Of a DNA stretch of 64,000 nt, positions 36,635 through 48,432 are shown piece by piece. Numbering within the stretch: position 1 is the first letter of the stretch; each line of letters opens with the position of its first letter. A model generated the notes under the pieces. It did not search any database. It saw nothing but the letters and a program-made list of their open reading frames with translations, and had not been told where the DNA came from. Position numbers and translations under genes: made by a program. Source of the DNA: Cephalotus follicularis (lineage: Eukaryota > Streptophyta > Magnoliopsida > Oxalidales > Cephalotaceae); NCBI GenBank assembly GCA_001972305.1, contig BDDD01002921.1:1-64000 (forward strand), given 5' to 3'.

Positions 36635-37520
36635 AATACTATTTTCCAACATTTGGGATACATTGGTTAACAAATGGCTAATAGAGAAATGGAAGAACAA
36701 GTCAGTGAAAGCAACAGGAAATCGCAACAGTGAGGAAAATATGACATACACTGGTGGTTCAAAGACTATCTAGGACCATAGGTCAAAGCTAGTATGATCT
36801 TCTCTGGCAAAACAAGTTGCAAATGTAGCTCTTTCTTAAACTTGAATATTATCTGTTTTTAGTCATATTTGTATTTGTCAAAATAAAGGCATAAATTACA
36901 TCTTTATTTAATAGTACGGTTTTTTATTGTTGTATGATGATTGTTCACGTAGGTGAAGGGATTAAAGCGGGAACCTTCACAAGTTGAGGTCTTTAAAGCA
37001 ACACATTTCAAGCGTAAAGATGGTTTATGGGCAAGTTGGAGAGCACAAGATATTGTTGTAAGTTCTATATTCTATACTTGTTTCTGATTTCATTTAATTT
37101 TTATGGCTGTTTTACTGTCCTTATGTTGATAGTTTTGAATTTAAGTCTATTTCTAATTTTATCAATGAATCGTAGGAGAGTTACTTCTTAAAGTTAGGAG
37201 TGGCACGTTTGTTGTCTGATCATGAAGGAGAGTCATCTACAATGGCGGAGGGATGAAGGTAGAATCAAACACCACCTGATGATTGGATGCATGGCTTCAA
37301 GTGACTGGGGGAGTGAAGAAAAAACGTGTGGTAGGACTAGGACATTGTGAGTCATACAACAATTTGCCAAGATTGGCAAGATTAATAGCATCGCAATCTA
37401 CAAAAAAAGGGTGTCGAACCTGAGACAGATTACAATAACTATGAGCTTTTTAAGCGAAACATGCTACCATTTCTCCAAGCTGATATACAAGGCTTGGTAA
37501 AGATTCATTTATATAGATGG
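36635..37520 (+). pseudogene. CACTA transposase relic, part 2
   Basis: It continues after the gypsy insertion. Around 36720-36775 the frame gives YDIHWWFKDYLGP after a stop. Around 36953-37055 an exon-like piece reads LKREPSQVEVFKATHFKRKD followed by a gtaagt-like site. Around 37290-37500 blocks comparable to VTGGVKKRVVGLG and YELFKRNMLPFLQ are seen with frame errors. These match the 3' part of plant Ptta/En-Spm transposon proteins. It is non-functional. Confidence 0.65.
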
Positions 37521-37987
37521 CTCATGATATGGGTTGGACGCCTCCACAAACCACTGTATGTTCTAAATTCTATACAAAAAAGGCACGATACAATTACATA
37601 CATTCAAACTTCTGGAACAAAATGATTACAGATTAATTTGCTTTTGGCCTAACTTAAATCCTTTCTTTACATTGTATCAATAAAACCAATAAGTTTGCCT
37701 TGAAGTCATGATGGTTAATAATCAGATAGAAATTTACTTATATGATACCACACCAAGAATGCATCAAAACATGATTTAGCATTGTTATTAGACAACTATG
37801 AAAATAAGGGGAAGAAAATTAAAAAACTAATATGCTTTAACATTTACAACTATCTTCTTGCGTATTCCTTTTTTTTCCCAATTAATCATCGAGGTGCAAA
37901 ACATCTTCAAACAACCAACTTTGATAATATGTTTGCTAATATCATATCACATTTAAATTATCAAAATATCATTATTTGTTTTTTATT

Positions 37988-38149
37988 TATGAGAAATGGA
38001 ATGTGTTATTCAAGATGATAATCTTCTGTATACAATGAGTCCCATTTATATATGGGATATGCCTTTAATACAAGAATGTATAACTGAAACCTACAGCTAT
38101 ATTACAAATGTAATATCTACAGTTGTAACCGGAATCTATAGTTCTAACA
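37988..38149 (-). repeat. 3' LTR of copia-B
   Basis: Collinear with 45634-45796 over gagaaatgg.atgtgtta, gatgataatcttctgtat and acaagaatgtataa. The adjacent ctgccctcaaactcaagg, read on the minus strand, is a purine-rich tract. Confidence 0.82.
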
Positions 38150-40449
38150 TCTGCCCTCAAACTCAAGGTGGTAAACTTGAAGCCAGATTGAGTTTGGAAC
38201 ATAAGCTTTGAAAATCTCAAATAGAGAAGAACTTCATAAAGATATCAGTTGTTTGGTTTAATGAAGAGACAAAATTCAGTGAAGGCATGCCTTGGACAAG
38301 AAGTTGACGGATTAGGTGACAATCAATCTCGCAATGTTTAGTTCGTTCATGAAAGACATCGTTGTGCGTTATTTGTATTACACTTTGACCGTAACAATGT
38401 ATAGGAGTAGCAAAGTCAAATTTTATTCTCATATCCTGTAGCAACCAACATAGCCATAGTAACTCAGAGGTAGTGTCTGCAAGAGCTCGATATTCTGTCT
38501 CTGTGGTCGAGCGAGAAACTGTAGTTTGTTTTTTGCTCTGCCATGAAATAAGAGAATTGCCAAGAAAGAAGCAAAAACTTGTTATAGATCGGTGATTTGT
38601 AGGATCACCTCCCCAATTTGCATAGGAATAAGCAGATAATTGTAGGGTTAAGTTGAAAGATTAGTGTAAGCCATGAAAGATAGTTCCTTTAATATATCTG
38701 AGGATGAGAACTATAGCAAAATGAACAGATTGAGGTGCAGACATGAATTGACTAACACAGTGCACAACATAGGCATTGTCGGGTTGAGTAACAGTGAGAT
38801 ACACCAAACTCCCTATGAGTTTCCTATAATGGGTAAAGTCTCGAAGGGGTTCACCATATGTTGAATTAAGATGCACATTAGCTTCCAAGGGTGATTCTAC
38901 AGTTTCATTGTTAGTGAGACCAAGCTTTGAGAGAAGATCTGAGGCATGTTTTGCCTGAGAAATATGATATCCAGTAGATGATCTAGTCACTTCAAGACCA
39001 AGGAAATAGTTGAGAGTACCGAGATCCTTCATTTCAAACTTCTCACTAGGAGACTATTTTAGATCTTCAATACCTAAAATGTCTTCTCTAGTAATAATCA
39101 TATCATCCACATAATGTGAAATAAGAATGATACCTTTGTCTACGCGATGAATGAACAATGCAAAATCATAAAAGCTAGGATTGAAATTAATAGGTTGAAC
39201 TACATAATTGAACTTGACAAACTAAGCACGCAATTGTTGTTTGAGGCCATACAATGCTTTACGAAGACGAAAAACTTTGTGTGGTGAATGTGAAAAACCT
39301 GGTGGAGGTTGCATGTATATTTCCTCACTGATTTCACCATTTAGAAAAGCATTCTTGACATCCATCTGAAAAAGCTGCTAGTGTCTAGTTGCAGCAACAA
39401 CTATAAGAGATCTGATTGTAGTAAGCCGAGCAACAAGTGCAAATGTTTCTTCATAATCAATGCCATATTCCTGTGTGAATCCTTTTGCTACTAAGCAGGC
39501 CTTGTATCATTCAACACTACCATCTAATTTAGTTTTTATCTTATACACTCACTTGCATCCAATAGAAGTCTTTTTTGGAAGCAAGTCTACTAGATCCCAA
39601 GTATTGCTTTTTGTAAGAGAGTCTAGCTCTTCTGCCACAGCTTTCTACCAAGCTTCACAAAAAGTGTGAGGTTCATGTAAGGTAGCAAGACATAATAGCA
39701 GTGATAGTCATGAAGACAAGAAGGAATAGTTCTTACCCGACTAGGACGAGAAGATACAGGCTTAGGAACAATGTTGGTAGGATCCGTGGTTAAGGAAGAA
39801 ATTTTGGAACAGGTGTTGAGGTAGGATCGTCAATCCTTGAGGAAGAGCCTGCATAAATAGATAATTATTCTGGAAAAAGATCAACTGTGGAGTTAGTATG
39901 TCACACCCCGAACCGTGGGATGAGCCCTACGACTTGACACATGGCAATTTGTATAATCATCATCATTATTAATCATAAAATTTTAAACTTAATTAAATCA
40001 TAAACATAATCATTTATTTAATGTGTGGATATACAGACCTAATTCGAAACATATAAATTACACTGCTATAAACCAGCAGATAACAATAAATACATAATTT
40101 ATTCCTTGCGAATCTGATCATAAAGCGCACCGTCGAGGAGGAGGAACTTACAATATCTTTATCCTTGATGCTGCTGCGATGTGCCTCAATTACTTATTAC
40201 TGTACATGGACCATTCAAAATAATGGGTCAGCAACCCTGAGGGTTATGTAGGTTACCACATACACGGGCACATACCAGAGGAATAAACAATACAAGCAGA
40301 GGAGAAACAAATATAATAAATCATAAATACCATAAAAGCATACCACAATCCATAACATAATCATCATCATCCTTTGTCCTCGGACTGCTCTACTCAAACC
40401 ATACATATCACATAAAGAGGAGTCTAGTCCAGTCATCCTATGGTCTGGT

Positions 40450-40690
40450 TAGTGTACAAGGTTCACCTTTAGGCTCACCAGCCCACGGAATTCTCCTCCA
40501 GGTTCACCTGTTGAGCAGAATTCGCCCTTTTCTCACCTGCTCTGCGGTTCACCCTTCGGATCACCAGCTCTGACGGAATTCACCATTAGGTTCACCATTG
40601 ACGGATTCGCCCGAGATCACCTGCCTCCCGGAGTTCACCCTGTGGGTTCACCTGCTCGACGGAATTCTCCCCTGTTGGGCTCACCTGCCT
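40450..40690. repeat. Minisatellite in solo LTR
   Basis: About eight imperfect units of about 25-30 bp of the form ggttcacctgctcgacggaattc, with alternating ttcacc and gaattc/gattcgcc cores. Confidence 0.75.
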
Positions 40691-41219
40691 GGGACAATCT
40701 ATATAATTCTTTTTCTTTTATATTCTATTTCCTAATTCCATCTCTTTTCTTTAGTTATTTCCTTTTTTCTCCTTAACATTCTTAATTCATTCCTTAAGCC
40801 AGACCAGGGCTCACCATTTTGCATGGCACTTCCCATGCACAAGGCTCACCTCAAACGTGCATGGCTCATATAGGTCATTATTCACGTAAATCACCTGAAT
40901 TCATCCTTTCATTTACTATCCTTTTATCTTTCCTTTGTCATTTCCTTATATATCATCTTGCATGGCTTCTTCTCATGCAAGGCCACGTGATATGCATGCG
41001 TTGCGCATGCAAGGCACAACCCTTCAAACGGAGTGTGGCGCATAACAAGTAGGCTGTGATATTACTTGGGCGCATGTAAGAATCACCTACAAGCTCAGCA
41101 GTGTCACCATCTCCTAAGGCGCACCAGGCCGAGAATGATATGCAAGGAAGAGGAAGCGCCATGCATCGCATGCATGGTGTTATTGCCAGCTCACAAAGCA
41201 CGCAAGTGGAGAGCGCCGT

Positions 41220-41600
41220 CTTCACGCCACATACTCCTCGGCACCTCGGTGCTTACCAGGAGAGAGAGAGAGCTCGGGCTAGCATGTCCACCGAGGCGCA
41301 CTGCTTTGGTGTCCTGGCTTTGCACCACGGAATGTCTCCCCAGGCTTGGCACCATGGCAGCTTGAGCCTGGGACAGTGGAGCTCGGTACGGGGCAGCTCA
41401 GCGTCATGGAGCTCGGGCGTTGGCGCCAGACAGCTCGGGCATGCAGCTCGAGCTTGACGGCAGCTTGGCATGGCAGCACAACATGGCCTAGAGCTCGGCG
41501 TCCAAGGCAGCTCGACATCATGGAGCTCGGGCATGTCATGGAGCTCGGCACCTCCGGCATGGAGCTCGGCACTACTCTTCAGGCGCACCATTCCGACATG
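41220..41600. repeat. CpG-rich GAGCTCGG array in solo LTR
   Basis: The motif gagctcgg or agctcgggc occurs about a dozen times, often with catg next to it (catggagctcgg). It resembles the array at 13670-15500. Confidence 0.75.
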
Positions 41601-44600
41601 TCTTAGCTCCCCAGTTACCCGGCGTTGACAGAGGAACTCCACGCAGGTTTGGATTGGGAGCACGACGTCATGGGTTGCATGCCCTGGGTGCATACACAGT
41701 GCGCATCGACGACGAGGGGAGCTCTGAGCTTTTCGGCGAGGAGCTCGACATGGAGCCATGGTTGGACGCATGGCCAGGGTAGCGTCGAGCTTGGCCACGA
41801 CGTCTTCTACAACATCGCCAACGTACAAGACGCGTTGTTGGTGTGCACGAGTGTGATTTCCAGGATGTGCAACAGTGATGCTTGGCATCACTTAACTAAC
41901 CGCACCGTTTTATGGACATAACGCACAAATGAGGGAGAGGAAGTGTCCTTGTGCTGAGCGCGTATTATGGTCAGGGGTACAGCTAGGGTACAACCACATA
42001 CTCTACTAGCATTTCTAATACTCGCAATAGCACACCATATACCAACAATAAAGCACATAATCATGGCAGACACAACAAATAATAAAACATGCACAACAGA
42101 CATTCACAAACACACACAAGCTGGTAGGCACTCGGACATGGAGTAACCTACCTGGGGTAAAGGTGAAAAACGGAGATTGCTTCCTTCCTCTTAATTTCTA
42201 GATTTCCTCCGAAGCTGGGCCTGCTACCTTTACTTTGCCAATTTCCTTCTTCCTTGCACCAAGCCTTGCTCCCAGGGAATGGTATTTATGCAAGAGAAAG
42301 TGCAGGGGGCGTGGAGCCTCCTTGCACAGCACCTTTATTGTCTCCTACCTTTCACTTTCTCATTCTCTCGATTTTTCTGGAATAACTGTGCAAGAGAAAA
42401 TAGCCAAAAGCATGTCTGAAGGGTCCCCTGCTCCTTTTATAACAACCAGTGGAAGAGTCTAGAATTGTTGAGACAATTCTTACGGATGCAGGCCTTTTGC
42501 TGGGCTTGGGCCAGCCTCCTCCCACTTGGACCAAATTAGACTTTCTACAGTAAAGCCCAAAATTTCAATTATACCATTAAATCCGGCCCAAGGAGAATAG
42601 CATAATTCTTTTAGCCCATGTTCACAAATTATGCTTCCTTAAGGCCCAAATAAATACATCATAAAATTCGGGCTCAGCCCAAAAAGGAAGGAAAATAATT
42701 ACAAAGCTCAATCATAATATTTTATAATATTTAGGGTTCTTGCATAGTAAGTGAAGACTATCAGGTATAGATGAGACATGAAATTGAAAAATTCATGCAA
42801 ATGTATATGCTCCCAAAAGATGACATGTCGAGATAATTTTGAAATTTGATCATAGCAACGATACCCTTTTTGTCCAATACCATATCCTAGAAAACAACAA
42901 AGGTGAGAGCATAGTTCCAATTTCGTTCTTTCATGAGTTTAAAGTTGGACAAAACTAGCACACCCAAAAACCCGAAGAAGATTATAATTATGGGTGGAAT
43001 CATAGAATTGTTTGTATGGTGTCTTGTAGCCAAGGAAAGAGGATGGCGACCGATTTATGGTGTAAAATACTGTTAAGGCAACTTCCCCCCAAAATGGTTC
43101 AGGTATGAATGTTGAAACAAGTGGAGAACGATTGGTATCAAGAATATGCCTATGTTTGCACTATGTCTGATCGTTTTGTTGAGAAGTTCCAGGACATGAA
43201 GTTTGAGCAATAGTACTAGATTCTACCAAAATACTAAAAAAGATCATGTTGAGTGTATTCTTTTGCATTATCAAACCAAAGAATTTTAATAACACTTGAA
43301 AACTGAGTATGTATCATTTTAAGTATGTATCATTTTAACAAAGTTTCGGTATATATGAGGAACTTCAAATCGACTCTGCATTAAATATATCCAAGTGAAA
43401 CGAGTATGACCCTAAACCCTAATAACAAAATAATGTGAACCTCTCATGGTGGGAGTTGGGCTAGGTCCCCAAACATCATAATGTATTAAATTATAAGGTT
43501 CAGAAGCAATAGAATTCCTAATAGAAAAAGGCAGTTTTGGTTGTTTGCCTAACTGACAAGAAACACAATGTAAAGTTCCCATAGGGACTGATCCTAGTTC
43601 ACCAATGGAAAAAAGGTGTTGCAGACGTGAAATAGAGGCATGAAAAGACGAGAATGCCATAGAGTTAAGGCAATGAGAGAATCTTGATGAGAGATTGTAA
43701 CAACAGAGATGGGTTGAGCAGGAATATGAAGAGACTCTAACTGAAAAAGACGATCCACCTTACGGCCTGTCCCAATGGTCTTCCCGGCCCATGAATACTG
43801 TACAACACAACCAACAAAGGTAAAATGTAAGTCAAAGACAAGTTCAGTTAACTAACCAACAGAAAAAAGATTATGAGAAAGTGATAGGACTGAATATGTG
43901 TTTGGAATGGTCAAGTTAGGAGTGGAAATAGTCCCTATATGAGAAGGTAACATTAACGACCCATTAGTTGTACGTATGGATGGCAATGTAGGATAAGGCG
44001 GCTTTAAGAGAGAAGATAAAAGAATCAAAAGTCGTATGATTACAACATGTTGTATCAAAAAGCCAGGGTAGGGTTTTACTTGGAGTGACAGAAAGAGCAG
44101 AAGAGCCAGAGGAATTATTACTAAGGATCTGTCGTAGCATTGCCTCTAGGTCGGTTGTATTAGATGAAGGAGATGGAGAAGATGAAGATGGTGGATCAAG
44201 AGATAACCCCTCATCAGTAACTACAACAGTTTGTGATTTTTGAGCATGAAAATGTTTCTGTTCTTGCAGTCAGGATTGGAATGTGTGGCACTATTATGAT
44301 AGTCACAATACTTGCTCTTGTAATTGACATCTGAATATGTGAAACTCTTATGATAGTTGCAATACTTCTTACCAGTTGAGCGATTTGAACCAGCAGAGGA
44401 AGAGCGATTATTGAAATATCGTGTCCATGGTGGACCAGATGGAGTAGCCAATACTGGTTGTGATACAGAAGACAGGGTTTGACCAACAATAGTTTTCTTT
44501 CGTGTTTCTTCAAATCTAAGTTCATTGGCAGCATTGGCAAGACTCAATAGTGGACTATAGTGTAAGAGTGAAGCTCTTTTAGTTTCATATTCATCATTCA

Positions 44601-45620
44601 GTGCCATTAAAAACCGTTGCAATCGCATGCTATCATGATGCTCATGATAATTTTTGGTACATGTGTTACATGGTGAAGGTGCAAACTGTTTATCGCAAAG
44701 CAATGACATTTGACTGTGAAAACTAGTAATAGATTGTCTAGAGTCCTTGCGCATTCAACTAAGATCATAATTTATTTGATATTGAGAGCTAAGATCTGTT
44801 GTAGTGTACCTGGCAGCAAGGAATACACAAACTTCTTGTGCAGTTTCAAAAGCCCCAAGTAATTGACTGGTGGAAAGAATAGATTTATTTGAAATCCAGG
44901 TGATAATTTTGCAGCTATCAGCATCCCAACGCTTATAGCGATGTTCATATGCATCTTTAGTCTCCCATTGGTTTTGTATCGGTTTAGTTTCTTTACCGAC
45001 AATATATTTCCAAAGCATACGTCCCCCCTAGAAACCGAGACGTGTTTTGAGACCACAGTGAGTAGTTTGAGTCATCTAGTATAACCTTGATGGGCTGGGT
45101 AGGTTCTGTTGGAATTAGTTGAGCCATTTCTCTCCCTTTTTTAATCCAACAGTCACTGTTTTTTTAGAGTTATTACGGTTTTTTTTTAAATGACTGAGTC
45201 AACTCACTAAGTTTGTGAAATGGAGAACAACAACTATGTCATACAGACCTATTCTCGATGAGTTAAGGGCATCGAAGAATAAATCGATGGTCGTTGAAGA
45301 GGTTTGTGTTGGTGGTGCGGTGAAAGGAGGTCGTCTGACCAGTGATCTGAAAAAGAAAGATGATGACACATTTTAGCGCGTGAAGCGTGTGCATTCCCGT
45401 CAGATGTCAGACAACGATGAAAATCGACCAGTGAGATGGCCGGTGGATGGTTGGTTGACTAGTGTAAGTTGTGGTGATAAGATAAACGTAGGGTGACGAA
45501 CGACAAGGCAGAAGCGTGTTTGATGTCTTTGAAGAGGTTTTGGATGGTGCCTCACAATTGTGTTAAAGGGCTATAGAGGCATGAGTACTTCTAAGCATCA
45601 TCTTTGTTTTACTATCACCA

Positions 45621-45632
45621 AACTCTGATACC
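45621..45632 (-). other. Primer binding site of copia-B
   Basis: On the minus strand it reads ggtatcagagtt next to the 5' LTR, a slightly changed initiator tRNA-Met type site. Confidence 0.65.
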
Positions 45633-45633
45633 G

Positions 45634-45796
45634 TGTGAGAAATGGTATGTGTTAATCAAGATGATAATCTTCTGTATGCAAAGAGTCCTATTTATATATG
45701 AGATATGCCTTTAGTACAAGAATGTATAATTGAAATCTATAGCTATATTACAGATGTAACATCTACAGTCGTAACATGGAATCTACAATTATAACG
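45634..45796 (-). repeat. 5' LTR of copia-B
   Basis: On the plus strand it begins TGTGAGAAATGG beside the primer binding site and ends ttataacg. It pairs with 37988-38149. Confidence 0.8.
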
Positions 45797-48155
45797 TTAT
45801 ATTAAAAGTCAAAATATTATTGAATATATGTATTAAAAAAAACAACAATGATAACCTCTGTTATAATTGGATAAGAACATTATTCTAAGTAATATTATAT
45901 TGAACTTGAGATTGTTTGCAGGAGATAATTGCACTTGAATATCTTACAACTATATATGATTGCTATACACCATATTAATTTGTTTATCAAATAAATTTTA
46001 AGTTCGTTCAACAAATTATCACTGGATTTTTATGCATTTGCTGTACAGAAAAAAATGCTTCTTCTTTTTATTGTTACAAGTAATTGAAAAGATGCTTATA
46101 TTATTGTCCCCATCGTCATTTTACTTTTCATTTTAGGTTGATTTAACTTGAACCAAAGTGATTTAGTCAAATCTTCTTTTACTTTCTTATTACAGATAAT
46201 TAATAAGAACTAAATGATTTTTTTTTTCTTGAGGATTACATATAATTCATATAATATGGAAACAACTTATTTATTCTCTTATTTTCTAGAAAAATTTAGT
46301 GTACGTGTTTGGAAGGATTTTTAGTGTAATTGAGAACAGTTGGAATTTGTCACATAATAATATGGCAATAATAATACTAAGTGAAGAACAAATTGAATGA
46401 ATTAAAATACTAATAAATCACATGAAAATTAAAAAAAACAATCTTCTAAATTATAATAGAGAATGTGACCTTTAGAGGTTGGCCATTCCCCAGTTGTACC
46501 ACTTTTTTTTTTACCCATCTACTTTCATTTTATCCATAAGATATCCTCCATAAAATCCCATAAATAGAGCAAAACAAATCAAATCGCATAAATTCAGAAA
46601 AGAAAATCAAATCCCATCGTTGGAGAAGCTCACCACTGGATTGGTTGCCCACTGGAGGAACTCGAATACATGGTCCATCAAACTCCGCCACCACCGCGCA
46701 TGCAACAGATGCGTCATGATCCCACCTACGTGTTAACTAAACCGTCACCGCCACTTGGTCTAGTCTCCTCTGATCTTCCCTTTCCTGTCCAGATCTGCAA
46801 CCTTAGCCACTATTCTTAAGGTTCTCAGGGTCTGTTTTAAGATGTTTTATTGTGTATAAAAAAAATGTACATGTTCAATTTAATTGCTAGTGAATGTAGT
46901 CACAAAAAAAAAAAAAAACACAAATTGTCATTTGTTCCCAAATTATGATACCAATAACATACTAATATTTCATCAGAAAACAGTGTGTATTGCGTTAGAC
47001 TGCGAGATTTTTTTTTGTGGGTTATATTTTTGTGTCATGTTGTGCGTAGAAAAGAGAAGAAAAACGGTGTGATTATTATCACTTGTTAACTACTCTTTTA
47101 ATTTCTCTTAACTAATATATAGTGTTATTTATTTGGTTTGAATTTTGTGTGAATGATATGGTTCGTTGGCAATGGAATAGTGTTGTGATTTGTTTGTGGA
47201 AAAAGTGAAAGAGACATTGAATTTATACATAATTATTCACGAAATTTTGCATGCCACATTATTAATCGAACATATTAATTCCCCCAAGCAAAGCGCATTA
47301 GTTACCAAAATTTCATAGAAGTAACTGTATATATAGAATGAGACTCGCTTCCCCACTAATTTTTTCTACTCGTCAATATTTCGTTTATCTATGATTTATA
47401 TTTTATAAATCTATCCTTTGAATTTTATTATCTATTTATGTAAATCATTTATACATAATTTCAAATCAATCAGACATCTATAAATATGTATTTTTTTTAT
47501 AGTATGTTTATGTTTTGCATGTATTTGATATTTACTCGCTCTTAAGGTCCGATAGATCCTACAATTTTAGAATTATATTATGTAATTTTATCATGAGCAA
47601 GTCATACATTGGATTTCAGTGCACTATATGCTATTATAAAATGATGTCCTCTACATAATGTAAGTATTTTCTAAGCCTCAAATGTGAAAAAGCCAGCTGC
47701 ATTGCTGACCTTATATCTTGTATTTAGCTAGAGATAACATAATAGAAAAGGATGTTTCCAGTTTCTCAGTTCTATAGTTCAAATTAAGTATATTAATTAT
47801 AGATAAGATCAAGCTAAGTTTCTAAATTGTGCCTTCAACATAGTAGTGAGAACTAGAGAGACCCTTTAGTCGATAACATAACAGTTAGGGTTTAAGCATG
47901 CATACATGTATGTAGGTATATAAGTTCCAGTACATTCAAATACTAAAGACTTGAAGTAACTTCAAAAACAAGCTAGAGTTTTTAATGTTTATTCAAGATC
48001 CCAAAACTGCATAAAAACTACATAACAGTAAAAGTTTTTCTCTATATTTCTCCTGATCGCTCTATCAGGCAGTTATTTATTCATACCAAACTTTAAGCCA
48101 TCTTCCCTCGAACAGAAACCTCCTCTCCACTTCCATGTTCCGCTTTATCCAAAAG
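45797..48155. other. Intergenic region and 3' end of the response-regulator transcript
   Basis: It contains the left member of a direct repeat pair (45902-46430). About 46600-46810 is unusually GC-rich and coding-like (ccgccaccaccgcgcatgc), but no frame or family was recognised. The right end, about 48060-48155, is probably the last 3' UTR exon of the minus-strand gene. Confidence 0.45.
45902..46430. repeat. Direct repeat flanking the response-regulator gene, left copy
   Basis: It matches 54405-54868 in the same orientation: acttgagattgttt, gctatacaccatatta, aaattatcactggattttta, tgcatttgct, ggaaggatt.ttagtgtaatt, atatggcaa.aataatacta. A further piece (agttaccaaaatttcata, about 47292) has its match at about 54894, so the left copy is split by about 0.85 kb. 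Confidence 0.75.
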
Positions 48156-48432
48156 CTGCGCAAACAAAACGAAAAATTACTATTATTTAGATGTTTAGAA
48201 GGATATCGTTTACCAAATAAGAAAAAAAAAAAGAAAAATTTACTACAACAAAATGATGTTTTAGTCACTGTGAAAATTTGAAACTAGAACCACCATGTCT
48301 ATTACGACTGTGGTTAAAGTCACAATTTTGATTGTGACTAAAATTTTAGTTTGTTGTAGTCATATAATTAGCAACATTTTGTGTATGAGAACACCCCAGG
48401 TTGATTTGACTATAAACTGGAACCATACATAC
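48156..48432 (-). other. Probable 3' UTR intron of the response-regulator gene
   Basis: On the minus strand the stop codon TAG is followed at once by gtatgtatgg, a good donor. A tttgtttgcgcag acceptor lies at 48156. If spliced, the stop codon is the last codon of the exon. A MITE sits inside this stretch. Confidence 0.5.
48241..48361. mobile_element. CACTA-like MITE in the 3' UTR intron
   Basis: The ends tactacaacaaaatgatgtt and, in reverse complement, gactacaacaaactaaaatt form inverted repeats that continue to ttttagtcac. ACTACAACAA resembles the CACTACAA ends of CACTA elements. About 120 bp, no coding sequence. Confidence 0.65.

Larger units (their letters stand above)
39899..42744 (-). 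mobile_element. Solo gypsy-type LTR, 2846 bp, nested in copia-B
   Basis: On the plus strand it runs TGTCACACCCCGAACC to GGGTTCTTGCA, with perfect 5-bp duplications tagta at 39894-39898 and 42745-42749. Copia-B coding sequence resumes on both sides. It belongs with the LTR at 10485-16317: same start, a ttcacctgct/ggaattc minisatellite (40450-40690), a CpG-rich GAGCTCGG array (about 41220-41600), a pyrimidine-rich block and ggcccaa tails. No internal domain remains. Accidental frames such as 41253-41891 (minus) are repeat-derived. Confidence 0.9.
38160..45127 (-). pseudogene. Degenerate copia gag-pol (copia-B), split by a solo LTR
   Basis: Gag starts at an ATG at 45127-45125 (MAQLIPTEPTQPIKVIL), shifts frame near 45030 and runs to about 44221 (MRLQRFLMALNDEYETKRAS), with two CX2H-type motifs in tandem (KYCNYHKS and KYCDYHNSATHSNPDC). 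Protease-region blocks lie at 43852-44058, and the GAG-pre-integrase/integrase start at 43412-43660 (CVSCQLGKQPKLPFS, EPYNLIHYDVWGPSPT). A solo LTR interrupts at 39899-42744. Reverse transcriptase follows at about 39040-39700 and 38661-39032 (MKDLGTLNYFLGLEVTRSS, YRKLIGSLVYLTVTQPD), then RNase H at 38217-38444 (HNDVFHERTKHCEIDCHLIR). Stops and frameshifts throughout. Confidence 0.86.
37988..45796 (-). mobile_element. Ty1/copia element, decayed (copia-B, minus strand)
   Basis: LTRs of about 163 bp (45634-45796 and 37988-38149) flank a copia gag-pol on the minus strand. Without the nested solo LTR (39899-42744) the element is about 5.0 kb. Flanks ttatt (37983-37987) and ttata (45797-45801) may be a target duplication with one change. 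Confidence 0.87.

Noticed and set aside
41253..41891. 212-codon open frame on the minus strand
   Set aside because: It lies wholly inside the CpG-rich repeat core of the solo LTR; composition follows the repeat units, other frames are equally open, and no protein family is recognised.
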